The notes under the pieces are model-generated. The model saw only the letters and a list, made by a program, of their open reading frames with translations. It was not told where the DNA came from and did no database searches. Shown one piece after another: positions 1 to 10,082 of a DNA stretch of 64,000 nt (the stretch's first letter is position 1; every line of letters begins with the position of its first letter). Position numbers and translations under genes: made by a program. The DNA comes from Salinicoccus halodurans (GTDB taxonomy: Bacteria; Bacillota; Bacilli; Staphylococcales; Salinicoccaceae), in NCBI RefSeq assembly GCF_900114445.1, contig NZ_FOTB01000005.1, positions 248,001 to 312,000 of the forward strand, in the 5' to 3' direction.

Positions 1-1
1 T

Positions 2-499
2 ATCCGTGCGAATGAACAGTATCAGGATATGACCATAGTGTTCGGCATATTCATGCAGTCAGGAGAGACGGATATTACACCAGGACATTTCCTGTCCACT
101 GCGGTCGTTGAACCGGGAAGCAGTGAAATTTCCTCCTTCACTGAAATCGAGGAGAACTATGTGCTTCTTCCATCCTCTGAAGCGGGTAATATCAGCGAAG
201 AGATAAACAGTGAGTATCAGAATTTCAACAGGAAGCTGGAATCATACTTTGACAGTTTCACAACATCCATCGGACAGGGTTATTTCAAAGATGGTACGCT
301 CGAACATCTATCCATAGAAATCCCTCTGGAGTACAGCTCCCGGGGGGAAGTGATCGGACTCACCCAGTATGTAAGCGAAATGATTCAGGAACATTTCAGG
401 GATACGGAAGTGGAAATCGCGATAAAAGATAAGAATAAAAGCTATGCCCTCATCACGAAGACAGCTGATGATGAACTTGATGTCCATATATATGAATGA
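2..499 (+). CDS. camS: CamS-family lipoprotein, C-terminal part (cut by window edge)
   Basis: The reading frame is open from base 2 and ends at 499, so only the last 165 or so residues are present; the signal peptide and lipobox lie outside the window. The stretch beginning IRANEQYQDM and the later acidic and aromatic segments resemble the C-terminal domain of CamS, the staphylococcal surface lipoprotein whose signal peptide releases a sex-pheromone-like peptide. The position next to putP and gatCAB supports this, because camS sits there in staphylococci (from memory). It ends in a strong hairpin shared with convergent putP. Function beyond surface lipoprotein is not visible here. Confidence 0.75.
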   Translation: MRANEQYQDMTIVFGIFMQSGETDITPGHFLSTAVVEPGSSEISSFTEIEENYVLLPSSEAGNISEEINSEYQNFNRKLESYFDSFTTSIGQGYFKDGTLEHLSIEIPLEYSSRGEVIGLTQYVSEMIQEHFRDTEVEIAIKDKNKSYALITKTADDELDVHIYE

Positions 500-511
500 T
501 AAAAGACATGA

Positions 512-546
512 AAAAGGACTGCCGATTTTTTATCGGCAGTCCTTTT
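512..546. terminator. Bidirectional terminator between camS and putP
   Basis: A 15-bp inverted repeat with A-rich left and T-rich right flanks lies between two convergent genes, so it can end transcription from both sides. Confidence 0.9.
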
Positions 547-569
547 CTTATTGGGTGCTTTTGATAATA

Positions 570-2138
570 TTATTTTTCTTCTTTAAGAATTCTTGTTGTT
601 TCATCAAATTCTGCTTCTATTTCCTGCGTGATGCCTTCACCCTGCGTCATTTTACTTACAATGACTGCTGCAAGAGTAGAAACGATGACACCAGGAATGA
701 TTTCATAAAGTCCGGTACCGAAAGTGCCTGCTGCGATCCAGATGATTACAGTTCCGGCACCACCGATGATTGCTGCTACAGCACCTGAACGGGTCATGCC
801 TTTCCAGTGAAGAGAAAGTACAACAAGCGGACCGAATGCTGCACCGAACCCTGCCCATGCGTTTGCAACGATGTTAAGGATTACGGATTCATCGTCCCAT
901 GCGATGATTATCGCAACCAATGCAACGAGAACAACGGAAAGTCGTCCCATGAAGACGTAGAGTTTATCGAGTTCTTCATCGGATTTCGTTTCTTTGTTCA
1001 CCATTTTAGTACGGATCATTTTATAGAAGTCCTGTACAAGTGAACTTGAAGTCACAAGCAACTGCGAAGAAATCGTACTCATGATCGCTGCCAGGATCGC
1101 TGCCAGGAAGAAACCACCGATAAGTGGGTGGAAGAGCACCTGGCTCATAAGTATCAATATCGTTTCAGGATCGGCTATAGCGTGACGTGTAGCGTCAGTG
1201 AAAGCAATACCCAGCAGGCCGGTCAGACAAGCGCCGATAAGTGAAATCGTCATCCATGTAATACCAATGCGGCGGGCCTGTGGAATGATTTTATGTGACC
1301 TGATGGACATGAAACGGACGATGATGTGAGGCTGTCCGAAATAACCGAAGCCCCATGCCAGGTTACTTAAAATCGTAACAATTGAAACACCGCTTATGAA
1401 TGACAGATAGTTGATATCAGCCAGTGCGCCAAGCTCTTCGATTCTGACAAAAGGCTCCACACCCTGTCCGGTCAGATTCAACCATGTCACGATAGGTATC
1501 ATTACAATCGCGATGAACATTATCGTACCCTGGAAGAAGTCTGTCAGGCTGACTGCCAGATAACCTCCAAAGAAAGTGTAGACGACAACTACACCTGCAG
1601 TAACAAATAATCCCCAGTGATATGGAAGATTAAATGCACTTTCGAACAATTTCCCGCCGGATACCATTCCACTTGCTGTATACACAGCGAAGAATATAAC
1701 TATAACAAGACCTGAAACAATTTTAAGTATGTGTCTGTTATCTCTGAATCTGTTTTCGAAAAAGTCCGGAAGTGTAATTGAATCCTTTGATACTTCCGAG
1801 TAGACGCGTAGTCTTGGTGCAACAACCCAGTAGTTTACATATGCACCGATTGTCAAGCCGATGGCAATCCAGATACTGGACAGGCCCACACTGTACATGC
1901 TGCCCGGAAGACCCATGAGCATCCAGCCGGACATGTCTGATGCACCTGCAGACAGAGCTGTCACCCATGGACCGATATTACGGCCGCCAAGCATGTATTC
2001 GTTAAGATTCGATGTGGATTGTTTGTAGGCATAATAACCGACCAGGATTAAAATTAAGAAGTAAACAGCCATCATCGAGTACTGTTCCCATCCAGCTGTA
2101 AAGGTGAATTCTGAACTTAGTGCTGCATTTAAAATCAT
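570..2138 (-). CDS. putP: Sodium/proline symporter PutP
   Basis: A 522-residue protein with about 13 hydrophobic segments, of the SSS (solute:sodium symporter) family. The first helix pair and the [16 protein letters not shown] stretch at residues 63-79 match the sodium- and proline-binding region of PutP. It would import proline with sodium, for nutrition and as an osmoprotectant. A GGGGAGG ribosome site lies just upstream of the ATG on the minus strand. The gene is single, convergent with camS and divergent from gatCAB across about 295 bases that hold the promoters of both directions but no gene. Confidence 0.95.
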   Translation of the reverse strand: MILNAALSSEFTFTAGWEQYSMMAVYFLILILVGYYAYKQSTSNLNEYMLGGRNIGPWVTALSAGASDMSGWMLMGLPGSMYSVGLSSIWIAIGLTIGAYVNYWVVAPRLRVYSEVSKDSITLPDFFENRFRDNRHILKIVSGLVIVIFFAVYTASGMVSGGKLFESAFNLPYHWGLFVTAGVVVVYTFFGGYLAVSLTDFFQGTIMFIAIVMIPIVTWLNLTGQGVEPFVRIEELGALADINYLSFISGVSIVTILSNLAWGFGYFGQPHIIVRFMSIRSHKIIPQARRIGITWMTISLIGACLTGLLGIAFTDATRHAIADPETILILMSQVLFHPLIGGFFLAAILAAIMSTISSQLLVTSSSLVQDFYKMIRTKMVNKETKSDEELDKLYVFMGRLSVVLVALVAIIIAWDDESVILNIVANAWAGFGAAFGPLVVLSLHWKGMTRSGAVAAIIGGAGTVIIWIAAGTFGTGLYEIIPGVIVSTLAAVIVSKMTQGEGITQEIEAEFDETTRILKEEK

Positions 2139-2433
2139 AGTATAAATCTCCTCCCCTTAGTCACAATACAAAAACTGGATTTGTATTGCAAATTGAATTT
2201 CTGAAATTATTGCACCCAATATGCTCTATCCCCTGTTATTATAACGATTATGGCGGGATAAAATTACACAACTTAATTATACTACAGAGTTTTCCGATTA
2301 CAATGAATATTGAGAAAATATTGGGAAAATATTACACTTGAACAGGAAACAGCAGGAAAATGCCCATTGAATAGATTTTTAACGGGATATTTGATAAAAT
2401 TTAAATGTTCTAATTAGAAATGGAGGGAACGGA

Positions 2434-2724
2434 ATGTCTGAGATTACTATAGATACGGTGAAGCATGTGGCCAATCTTGCAAGGATAGAACTTGAAGATG
2501 AAAAGGCGGCAGAAGCATTTACTAAAGAGCTGGATGAAGTTGTCAACTATGCACATCTTCTGGATGAGCTGGACCTCAGCTCTACAGAGCCGATGTTCCA
2601 CGCTTTGGATTTGAATAATGTTCTTCGTGAAGATGAAGTGGCAGAGCCGCTTACGCAGGAAGAAGCATTGAGAAATACCAAGTCAACGAAAGATGGCTAC
2701 TTCAAAGTGCCGAAAATGTTATAG
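2434..2724 (+). CDS. gatC: Asp-tRNA(Asn)/Glu-tRNA(Gln) amidotransferase subunit C
   Basis: A 96-residue protein with the GatC pattern: an N-terminal helix (residues 5-20, [16 protein letters not shown]), a helical hairpin, the motif [18 protein letters not shown] and a C-terminal [11 protein letters not shown] tail. GatC wraps around GatA and stabilises the complex that converts Glu-tRNA(Gln) (and Asp-tRNA(Asn)) to the correct aminoacyl-tRNA. It is first in the gatCAB operon with a good GGAGGG ribosome site, and gatA follows after 11 bases. Confidence 0.97.
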   Translation: MSEITIDTVKHVANLARIELEDEKAAEAFTKELDEVVNYAHLLDELDLSSTEPMFHALDLNNVLREDEVAEPLTQEEALRNTKSTKDGYFKVPKML

Positions 2725-2735
2725 GGAGGTTTAAT

Positions 2736-4211
2736 GTGAATATTCATGAGCTGACAGTTGAAGAACTGTATGAAAAGATACAATCAAAAGAGATAAAGCC
2801 CTCGGAAGTTGTGGGCGCGCTGTTCGATAGAATCGAGGCGTCTGATGAGACAATCGGTTCTTTTTTATTTGTCAATAAAGAAGAAGGCCTGAAAAGAGCG
2901 GAAGAGCTGGATCGTCTTCAGGAAGAAGATAAGATGGATGGGCAGCTGTTCGGCATTCCGATGGGAATCAAGGACAACATCTGTACAAAAGATATTCTGA
3001 CAACTTGCGCGAGCCATATGCTGGAGGATTTCAATCCGGTATATGATGCAACGGTTATGGAAAAACTGAACCATGAAAACCCGGTAATGATGGGTAAACA
3101 GAACATGGATGAATTCGCAATGGGAGGCTCCACAGAGAATTCCTACTTTAAAGTTGCGCGTAATCCATGGGATACAAAAGCGGTGCCGGGTGGATCATCC
3201 GGAGGTTCTGCGGCAGCGGTCGCAGCAGGGTATGTGCCATTTTCTCTGGGTTCCGATACCGGTGGTTCCGTGCGTCAGCCTTCAGCTTTCTGCGGTGTGG
3301 TAGGAATGAAGCCGACATACGGCCGTGTATCAAGATATGGTCTTGTGGCATTCGCATCTTCACTGGATCAGATCGGTCCAATCACCAGGAATGTAAGAGA
3401 CAATGCAAAAGTTCTTGAAATCATTTCAGGAAACCACCAAAAGGATGCGACAAGCATGCCGGATATGGATAATACTTTCCTTGAAGGCATCGACGCTGAC
3501 CTTACTGGTATGAAAATAGCACTTCCAAAAGAATTCCTCGGTGAAGGCATCGATGACGAAGTGAGTGAATCTGTTAAGAATGCTGCTAAAATATTCGAAT
3601 CACTCGGCGCAACAGTGGAAGAGGTTTCGATTCCGCACACTAAATACGGTGTCAGCGCATATTATCTTATTGCATCCAGTGAAGCCAGTGCCAACCTTGC
3701 CCGTTTTGACGGTATCCGCTACGGATATAAGGCTGAAGGTGCAGAGACATTGGAAGAACACTATAAGAAAACACGTTCCGAAGGATTTGGATCAGAAGTA
3801 AAACGCAGAATTCTTCTGGGGACTTTCGTGCTCAGTGCGGGACACTATGATCAGCATTACATCAGGGCACAGAAACTACGCAGTCTGATGGAAGATGAAA
3901 TGAAAGAATTATTCTCCAGCTATGACCTGATCATGGGACCGACAACACCGACACCGGCATATGAAATCGGTGAAAAAAGTGAAGACAGCCTGAAAATGTA
4001 CAAGGATGACATCCTTACTGTGCCGGCGAACCTGACTGGCATGCCTGCACTGTCCATACCAAGCGGATTGTCTGAAAAAGGACGTCCGATAGGTCTGCAG
4101 CTCATTGGCAATCATTTTGATGAGAAGAAAATTTATAACGCAGCATTCAAATTTGAAGAGCAGTATAATCTTCATGAACAATTGAAAAGCCTGCAGTTGG
4201 AGGTGCACTAA
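2736..4211 (+). CDS. gatA: Asp-tRNA(Asn)/Glu-tRNA(Gln) amidotransferase subunit A
   Basis: A 491-residue amidase-signature enzyme that releases ammonia from glutamine for the transamidation. The Ser-cisSer-Lys triad is visible: Lys79 (MGIKDN), Ser154 (PGGSSGGS) and Ser178 (GSDTGGS). These match the numbering remembered for staphylococcal GatA. The start is GTG at 2736, seven bases after a GGAGG site; the ATG just upstream is followed at once by a stop. The stop codon overlaps the gatB start by one base, indicating translational coupling. Confidence 0.97.
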   Translation: MNIHELTVEELYEKIQSKEIKPSEVVGALFDRIEASDETIGSFLFVNKEEGLKRAEELDRLQEEDKMDGQLFGIPMGIKDNICTKDILTTCASHMLEDFNPVYDATVMEKLNHENPVMMGKQNMDEFAMGGSTENSYFKVARNPWDTKAVPGGSSGGSAAAVAAGYVPFSLGSDTGGSVRQPSAFCGVVGMKPTYGRVSRYGLVAFASSLDQIGPITRNVRDNAKVLEIISGNHQKDATSMPDMDNTFLEGIDADLTGMKIALPKEFLGEGIDDEVSESVKNAAKIFESLGATVEEVSIPHTKYGVSAYYLIASSEASANLARFDGIRYGYKAEGAETLEEHYKKTRSEGFGSEVKRRILLGTFVLSAGHYDQHYIRAQKLRSLMEDEMKELFSSYDLIMGPTTPTPAYEIGEKSEDSLKMYKDDILTVPANLTGMPALSIPSGLSEKGRPIGLQLIGNHFDEKKIYNAAFKFEEQYNLHEQLKSLQLEVH

Positions 4212-5641
4212 TGCATTTCGAAACAGTAATAGGACTGGAAGTCCACGTCGAACTGAAAACAAACACTAAAATGTTCTCGGATGCACCGGCACATTTCGGT
4301 GCCGGACCAAACACCAACCTGAGTGTAGTGGATCTTGCCTATCCGGGTACACTTCCCGTTCCAAACAAAGAAGCGATCAATTTCGGTATGAAAGCAGCGA
4401 TGGCACTTAATATGGATATCGCGGACATCACTAAATTCGACCGTAAAAACTATTTTTATCCTGATAACCCGAAAGCATACCAGATTTCACAATTCGACAG
4501 ACCGATTGGTGAGAATGGCTGGATCGACATCGAAGTGAATGGTGAAACAAGACGCATTGGAATCACACGTTTGCATCTGGAAGAAGATGCGGGTAAATCC
4601 ACGCATAAAGATGACCACTCACTCGTGGATCTGAACCGTCAGGGCACACCGCTTGTGGAAATTGTTTCCGAACCGGATATCCGTACGCCGGAAGAAGCAT
4701 ATGCCTATTTGGAGAAACTCAAGGCAATCATACAGTACACGGGCGTATCCGATGTGAAAATGGAAGAAGGCTCACTCAGATGTGATGCCAATATTTCACT
4801 CCGTCCATACGGACAGGAAGAATTCGGTACGAAAGCTGAACTTAAGAACTTGAACTCATTCAACTTCGTTAGAAAAGGTCTTGAACACGAAGAGAAACGT
4901 CAGGAGAAAGTACTGATGAAAGGCGGCATCATCGAACAGGAGACACGCCGTTTTGATGAGAAGACGAACGAAACAATCCTGATGCGTGTCAAAGAAGGCT
5001 CCGATGACTACAGATACTTCCCGGAACCGGATCTTGTAGAAATCCATATCGATCAGGACTGGAAAGACAGAATCCGCGAAAGCATCCCGTTGCTTCCTGA
5101 TGAATTGAAAGAAAAATATGTGAAAGAGTATGAACTGCCCGCGTATGATGCGCATGTTTTGACTTTGAAAAAAGAAACATCAGACTTCTTCAATGAAATG
5201 GTGGAAACAAATGGAGCGGATGTGAAACTCGCCTCCAACTGGTTGATGGGTGGTGTAAATGAATATCTGAATAAAAATCAGGTGGAACTCGGTGAAACAG
5301 AGCTTACACCTCAAAATCTATCAGATATGATCAAACTCATCGAAGATGGTACAATCTCCAGTAAACAGGCTAAGAAAGTATTCAATGTCCTGGTTGAAAA
5401 AGGCGGAGATGCTAAAAAAACTGTCAAAGATCTTGGAATGGAACAAATTTCAGATCCGAAAATCCTCGGCGAAATGGTCACAGAAGTACTTGATGCGAAT
5501 GAACAATCCATTGAAGACTTCAAAAACGGCAAAGACCGTGCAATCGGCTTCCTCGTCGGTCAGATCATGAAGAAATCCAAAGGGCAGGCCAACCCTAAAA
5601 TGGTCAACCAGATCCTGTTGGAAGAAATTAATAAGAGATAA
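4211..5641 (+). CDS. gatB: Asp-tRNA(Asn)/Glu-tRNA(Gln) amidotransferase subunit B
   Basis: A 476-residue GatB, starting [13 protein letters not shown] with the family pattern [12 protein letters not shown], followed by the long tRNA-binding and kinase-like cradle domain and, from about residue 330, the helical/YqeY-like tail. It phosphorylates the misacylated tRNA and receives ammonia from GatA. It shares a TAATG junction with gatA and closes the operon in front of a perfect palindromic terminator. Confidence 0.97.
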   Translation: MHFETVIGLEVHVELKTNTKMFSDAPAHFGAGPNTNLSVVDLAYPGTLPVPNKEAINFGMKAAMALNMDIADITKFDRKNYFYPDNPKAYQISQFDRPIGENGWIDIEVNGETRRIGITRLHLEEDAGKSTHKDDHSLVDLNRQGTPLVEIVSEPDIRTPEEAYAYLEKLKAIIQYTGVSDVKMEEGSLRCDANISLRPYGQEEFGTKAELKNLNSFNFVRKGLEHEEKRQEKVLMKGGIIEQETRRFDEKTNETILMRVKEGSDDYRYFPEPDLVEIHIDQDWKDRIRESIPLLPDELKEKYVKEYELPAYDAHVLTLKKETSDFFNEMVETNGADVKLASNWLMGGVNEYLNKNQVELGETELTPQNLSDMIKLIEDGTISSKQAKKVFNVLVEKGGDAKKTVKDLGMEQISDPKILGEMVTEVLDANEQSIEDFKNGKDRAIGFLVGQIMKKSKGQANPKMVNQILLEEINKR

Positions 5642-5647
5642 TGATTT

Positions 5648-5686
5648 AAACAGATACACACCGGCCGGTGTGTATCTGTTTTTTTA
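5648..5686 (+). terminator. gatCAB operon terminator
   Basis: A perfect 17-bp palindrome (5648-5664 pairing with 5665-5681) centred on CCGGCCGG is followed by a T-run. Confidence 0.93.
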
Positions 5687-5833
5687 TTTGATGGGGGAAT
5701 TTCCACTTCAGTGTTTTGTTTCGTTGAGGAGAAGGGCGTCATCATCATACAAAGTGACAGGGGAAGAGCGTCCTCAGAGAAGGAATTAAAATCACGAAAA
5801 ACCGCCATAAACCTGTTGACTAATCGCAAAAAA

Positions 5834-5863
5834 AGCACCAGACCCAAATGGGCCGGTGCTTCT
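5834..5863 (-). terminator. Terminator of the anchored acidic protein gene
   Basis: AAGCACC pairs with GGTGCTT around a short loop with two mismatches in the inner stem. Read on the minus strand a run of seven T follows, just beyond the stop at 5883. Confidence 0.75.
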
Positions 5864-5882
5864 GTTATCGTTTCTTCAATTT

Positions 5883-6635
5883 TTATTCAACCATATATCC
5901 GTATATGCTTTCTGCGATCCGGCTTTCTGTTTCGGGTGTCAGGGTATCTGCTTCGTAATCATAAAATTCGCCATCAACCGACACATCCTGATTATCTATA
6001 TAGAAATAGTCATTTTCAACAAGCGATGCCTGATCTTCTGCAAGGATGTCCGCGAGGTTTTCATGTTCGTGTACGTTCGGGTTCCCCAGTATATACACGA
6101 TTTTATCACTGTTGTAAATATTCATGTAGGCATTGGTCAGATTGTCGACATTACGTTCCGGCAGCACTTCGTCGTTATAATCTCTGATCTGCAATGCGTC
6201 CATGATTACAGCATCACTGTTCTCACTGACTGTAAGTTCGGTCAAATCGACTGTGTTGGTATCAATATCGATACGGTTGAACTGGATATTATCCGTACCA
6301 AACTGCCCGGCAAGCGTTTCAATGAAACCATCTGTATAATACGAAGGGAGGAGGACGTCGATGATCAGTGCCTCGTTATTTTCTACGGCCTGTGTATAGC
6401 GCTCCTGCAAAGGTTCCTGGCTGAATGTGAGGTTTTCTCCACTCGTTGCCGGATTCCCGGAATTCCCATCTTCGTCTGAAGTTTGAGAGGCGTCATCTTC
6501 AGTGTTTTCCTCTGTTTCACCTTCGGTGGATTCGGAGATGATATCTGATTGATCAATATTCTGGCTCATGCCAAAGTTTACATACAGCCCAGCGCCAAAG
6601 GCGATAAGCAATATGACTATTAATACATTCTTCAT
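5883..6635 (-). CDS. Membrane-anchored acidic protein, possible SGNH-like fold
   Basis: A 250-residue protein. The ATG at 6635 is chosen because an AAGGAGGG ribosome site lies seven bases ahead of it; an in-frame ATG nine codons upstream has none. Residues 1-22 form a hydrophobic anchor, residues about 28-65 are a very acidic Ser/Thr/Asp/Glu/Gly linker, and the rest is a mixed alpha/beta domain facing outside the cell. Strand-like ALIIDVLLPS near the start and a DIDTN segment are reminiscent of SGNH hydrolases, but no GDS or catalytic DxxH motif is visible, so the fold call is weak. It is a single gene between two convergent and divergent neighbours. Confidence 0.6.
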   Translation of the reverse strand: MKNVLIVILLIAFGAGLYVNFGMSQNIDQSDIISESTEGETEENTEDDASQTSDEDGNSGNPATSGENLTFSQEPLQERYTQAVENNEALIIDVLLPSYYTDGFIETLAGQFGTDNIQFNRIDIDTNTVDLTELTVSENSDAVIMDALQIRDYNDEVLPERNVDNLTNAYMNIYNSDKIVYILGNPNVHEHENLADILAEDQASLVENDYFYIDNQDVSVDGEFYDYEADTLTPETESRIAESIYGYMVE

Positions 6636-6677
6636 GGTGCCCTCCTTATACGGGATGTTCATACTTTTACTAGTATA

Positions 6678-6686
6678 TGGTATAAT
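6678..6686 (+). promoter_or_regulatory. Extended -10 promoter for the grpB-like operon
   Basis: TGGTATAAT is an extended -10 element about 75 bases before the grpB-like start. No convincing -35 was seen. Confidence 0.5.
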
Positions 6687-6759
6687 ATGAAAAATAAAAA
6701 AATTTTCAAATTAATTATACACAAAACTCTTTGTGAATGATATATAGGAATGATAAACA

Positions 6760-7266
6760 ATGAATGACAGCTTACTATATAAAAAAGCATCCGAGTGTTA
6801 TGTTCAGGCGACACTCGACATTCTCAATCATTATAAATCAATTGTGATGGAAGTACATCATGTGGGATCAACGAGTCTGGAATCTGTAAACCTGCCGGGA
6901 GACATAGATATACTGGTCCTTGTAAAAAACAGTGAATCATTGGGAAACCTCCCTGGTCATATGATTGATGAGGGTTACGAAGTCGTTGAAACAGTAACTG
7001 AATATTACAAAGGCGAGACGATCCTGCGCTGCTCATATGAAGGTTTCAAAGTGAATTTCATACTGATGGAGCACAATTCGAAGCGGAAAAAAGATATCCT
7101 TTACTGCAGGGACTGCATCAATAAAAACCCGGTTTACGCCCGTCAATTGGAAAATATCAAAGATGCCTACTTGAAATCCAAAATAGGGTTTAACGAGTAC
7201 CAGAAGAAAAAATCAAAATTGTTCTTAAGCATCATGGGCCGGCCGGGGGAAGTCGAAATTGTATAG
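6760..7266 (+). CDS. GrpB-family nucleotidyltransferase-like protein
   Basis: A 168-residue protein with the GrpB/UPF0157 pattern: VHHVGSTSLESVNLPGDIDILV, in which the GSTS and the DIDILV acidic pair correspond to the active site of the nucleotidyltransferase superfamily. A tail of basic residues follows the core. The substrate of this family is not established. A small overlapping membrane-protein gene and dagK follow directly, so the three are probably co-transcribed. Confidence 0.8.
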   Translation: MNDSLLYKKASECYVQATLDILNHYKSIVMEVHHVGSTSLESVNLPGDIDILVLVKNSESLGNLPGHMIDEGYEVVETVTEYYKGETILRCSYEGFKVNFILMEHNSKRKKDILYCRDCINKNPVYARQLENIKDAYLKSKIGFNEYQKKKSKLFLSIMGRPGEVEIV

Positions 7267-7426
7267 ATTTTTATTCGTCCTGAATTTCGTGCTGATCGGG
7301 ATCATGATATTCATGTCGACATTGGAATTATCCGTCCTGACCCGCATACTTCAGATTGTCGTATTTTTACTTAGTGTCTATTTGTTTTATTCATATTCAA
7401 AACATGAGATTAGGAGAAAGAAATGA
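7259..7426 (+). CDS. Small membrane protein, TTG start, coupled to dagK
   Basis: A 55-residue frame from a TTG at 7259, seven bases after a GGGGGAAG ribosome site in the 3' end of the grpB-like gene, with an 8-base overlap. It predicts two hydrophobic helices (residues about 4-20 and 27-46) separated by a short STLELS turn, and a basic RRKK end. Its stop overlaps the dagK start in an ATGA junction, the usual sign of translational coupling. I do not recognise a family. Coupling to dagK suggests a membrane role, but that is inference. Confidence 0.6.
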   Translation: MYRFLFVLNFVLIGIMIFMSTLELSVLTRILQIVVFLLSVYLFYSYSKHEIRRKK

Positions 7427-8358
7427 AAACTGCGAGAATCATATATAATCCAACTTCAGGAAGAGAAGCATTTAAAGAATCGCTGGCAGATGTTCTTGAA
7501 CGTCTGGAAATAAACGGATACATAGCAAGCACGCATGCGACTACAGGAGAAGGGGATGCAACGCTTGCTGCCATAAAAGCATGTGAGATGGATTTTGATC
7601 TGATCGTTGCCGCAGGCGGTGACGGGACAGTCAATGAAGTGATAAACGGCATGGCTGATTTTGAAGACAGGCCGGCACTAGGCATTGTACCGATGGGGAC
7701 TGTGAATGATTTTGCCAAAGCACTGCTTATTCCTTCGGATATACTTGAAGCCGTCGATATGATTATAACCGGCAGAACAGCACGGATTGATCTGGGCAGG
7801 ATGAACAGCAAATACTTCATGAATATCGGCGGCGGCGGAAAAATCACAGCAGTGTCGTATGAAGCACCGAGTAAATTGAAGGCTATCATCGGACCTCTGG
7901 CCTATTATGTCAAAGGGATTGAAATGCTGCCGCAGATCAGGAGTTCAAATGTCAGAATCGATTATGACGGTAATATTTTTGAAGGGAAAGTCATGCTGTT
8001 CCTGCTGGGGCTTACAAATTCAATCGGCGGTTTTGATAAGCTGGTGCCGGATGCGAAATTCAACGACGGCAAGTTTTCATTGATCATTGTCGAAGAAGCG
8101 AGTCTCGCGGAACTGGGACATATTCTAACCCTTGCGACAAGAGGGGAACACCTGAAACATTCCAAAGTGCATGTGTTCAAGGCGCAGGATGTCCACATTT
8201 CCTCCTATGAAGAAGTACAGCTGAATCTGGATGGTGAATTCGGGGGCGTGCTGCCTGCACATTTCCAAAACCTGAAAGAGCATCTGGAAGTGAGAGTGCC
8301 TGAAGCTTTCTTTAATACACATATACTGAATGACAAAAAAGACAAATACAACTATTAG
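7423..8358 (+). CDS. dagK: Diacylglycerol kinase DagK
   Basis: A 311-residue soluble lipid kinase, close to the length of staphylococcal DgkB. The phosphate-binding AAGGDGTVNEVI motif lies at residues 63-74, and the C-terminal domain contains the conserved LLGLTNSIGGF and NLDGE segments. It phosphorylates diacylglycerol released during lipoteichoic acid synthesis so that it can return to phospholipid synthesis. The start has an AGGAGAAAG ribosome site and overlaps the small membrane gene by four bases. In S. aureus dagK follows gatB, which fits here. Confidence 0.95.
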   Translation: MKTARIIYNPTSGREAFKESLADVLERLEINGYIASTHATTGEGDATLAAIKACEMDFDLIVAAGGDGTVNEVINGMADFEDRPALGIVPMGTVNDFAKALLIPSDILEAVDMIITGRTARIDLGRMNSKYFMNIGGGGKITAVSYEAPSKLKAIIGPLAYYVKGIEMLPQIRSSNVRIDYDGNIFEGKVMLFLLGLTNSIGGFDKLVPDAKFNDGKFSLIIVEEASLAELGHILTLATRGEHLKHSKVHVFKAQDVHISSYEEVQLNLDGEFGGVLPAHFQNLKEHLEVRVPEAFFNTHILNDKKDKYNY

Positions 8359-8394
8359 AATCCGGAGCCTCAAAAAGAGGTTCCGGATTTTTTT
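8359..8394 (+). terminator. dagK terminator
   Basis: AATCCGGA-GCCTC pairs with GAGGT-TCCGGATT across an A5 loop, followed by seven T, immediately after the dagK stop. Confidence 0.93.
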
Positions 8395-8484
8395 AATCAG
8401 GTTTGTGCCCGGAGGATTGGGGAAGTATATTTAATAATCATATAACCGTATTTAAAAACGAAATGTAGCAGGAGCTGTCAGTGT

Positions 8485-9122
8485 ATGTTCGGCATAGCGG
8501 AATTGATCTCTTTAATAATATCAGCATTTTTTATACTTCCGGTTGTCATATTTCTCAGGGAAATGGGATACCTGATTGGTGGGAAGATATTTGGCGCTGT
8601 GAATCCCCGAGTTACATCGGGGTCGGGTCCTCGTCTTTTTAAAGTGGGGATGTTTGATGTGCGCAAATATTATCATCTCTACAGCTGTTTTTCCTATGAT
8701 AAACTCAGACACCATGGGAAATTTGCGTATGTCTGTCTCTATTTGAGTCCGATATTGATCAATGTCGCTGTAGGGCTTATAAATAAACGCTCTGCTCGCA
8801 AATGGATATATGGAAGAGCAGGCCACGTTCTGGAACCGATTCATCTTCTACACGTTTTATTACGTCCTGTTTGATTCGGTTCCGATGAAAACGATAAACG
8901 GAATGCCGAATAACGGCATGATCATATACGAACTCATCAGGTATGGCAGGAGAATAGACCATAATAGAACACCTTTTCTTCCCTCCACATCCGATATAGA
9001 AACGGAATATCAGGATGAAATGAAGGAGCTCCAGGACCGGCTTCAGAAAGAGAGGGGGAAGAAAAAAGAGGAGCAGAGAAAGAAAGAGAAAGCAAAGAAG
9101 AAAAAGGAAAATATAAAATGTG
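8485..9122 (+). pseudogene. Frameshifted M50-peptidase-like membrane protein
   Basis: Two overlapping frames together make one protein. The first (8485-8874) reads FLREMGYLIGGKIFGA and SGSGPRLFKVGMFDVRKYY, the layout of the first zinc helix and following strand of M50 intramembrane peptidases, but the usual HExxH is replaced by REMGY. Around 8800-8815 the protein continues in another frame (FWNRFIFYTFYYVLFDSVPMKTINGMPNNGMIIYEL is membrane-like and M50-like), ending in a very Lys/Glu-rich tail. A third frame supplies the stop at 9120-9122, just before a terminator. It is either a decayed gene or carries sequencing indels; even intact it would lack the catalytic histidines. Confidence 0.6.
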
Positions 9123-9170
9123 AAAAAACGTTTCCTTTACTGACTGTTAACAGTAAAGGAACGTTTTTTA
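9123..9170. terminator. Bidirectional terminator
   Basis: A 19-bp stem (AAAAAACGTT...CTTTACTG with CAGTAAAGG...ACGTTTTTT, one bulge) separates the frameshifted gene from the convergent dehydrogenase gene and has A/T runs on both sides. Confidence 0.9.
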
Positions 9171-9182
9171 GCATAATAATAT

Positions 9183-9965
9183 TTATCCGTCATGTTCCGG
9201 ATTACGGTGTGAAGGATACAGACTCAAGCCGCCGTCTGCAACAATTGACTGTCCTGTAATATAGATTGATTCTTCCGAAGCCATGAATGCTGCGATATTT
9301 GAAATGTGTTCGGGTTCAGCAACGAATCCCATCGGCACGAAATCATCAGCGCCCTTTTTTTCCTCGGCGGTGGAGAAGAAATCCTCATTGATCGGGGTAT
9401 TCACACTGCCCGGGGCGATATTGTTCACGCGGATGCCGAGCCTTGAATATTCAAGGGCAAGTGTCTGGGTCAGCAGTTTTACCCCGCCTTTACTAGCTGT
9501 ATAGTGAGCGTAGTGGGGCCAGGGTATGATTTCGTGGACACTGGATATGTTGATGATGCTGCCTTTCTTATCAGTATCCAGGTAATGTTTGATTGCCTCT
9601 TTGGAACCTATGAAGACACCGCGCAGATTCGTATTGATCACTTTATCAAAATCTTCGACGGCCAGTTCGTGGCTCGGCACATCCGCCTGGATGCCGGCAT
9701 TATTGACCATGACATCGACACCGCCGAAGTGATCAATCGCATGCCGGACGAGAGCAATCACTTCTTCTTCCTTCGTGACATCGCATTTTTGAGTCAAAAC
9801 CCTGTCACTGTCGAGTGCCCCTGCTATTTTATCTGCTGCCTCTTCGTCGCTGTGGAAAGAAAACAGTACATTCATCCCCTCTGAAAAAAAGCGCTCAACG
9901 ATCGCTTTGCCAATTCCGCTGGATCCGCCGGTAACCACTGCAGTCTTGCCGTTCAATTCTTTATA
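9183..9965 (-). CDS. SDR dehydrogenase, glucose-1-dehydrogenase-like
   Basis: A 260-residue classical short-chain dehydrogenase. It shows the NAD(P)-binding TGGSSGIG near residue 14, NNAG, the catalytic Ser of ISS followed by Tyr-x-x-x-Lys in HYTASKGG, and the C-terminal YITGQSIVADGGLSLYPS that is typical of Bacillus-type glucose 1-dehydrogenases (usually 261 residues). The GTG at 9965 is preferred over longer starts because a GTGGTGAG ribosome site sits just ahead of it and the length fits the family. The true sugar or alcohol substrate cannot be read from sequence. Confidence 0.85.
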   Translation of the reverse strand, partial: YKELNGKTAVVTGGSSGIGKAIVERFFSEGMNVLFSFHSDEEAADKIAGALDSDRVLTQKCDVTKEEEVIALVRHAIDHFGGVDVMVNNAGIQADVPSHELAVEDFDKVINTNLRGVFIGSKEAIKHYLDTDKKGSIINISSVHEIIPWPHYAHYTASKGGVKLLTQTLALEYSRLGIRVNNIAPGSVNTPINEDFFSTAEEKKGADDFVPMGFVAEPEHISNIAAFMASEESIYITGQSIVADGGLSLYPSHRNPEHDG

Positions 9966-10082
9966 CACATGCTCACCACTTTCTGTTTTGATCATTTGGA
10001 CTATACCCGTTATTTTAATCGATATGCTTATTGCCTGACTGTATCTGATATAATGATAACTACTACGATTATGAGGTGCATT

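Noticed and set aside
5711-6187. 158-codon plus-strand frame
   Set aside because: It runs antisense across the end of the acidic-protein gene and its terminator, has no ribosome site and an implausible composition.
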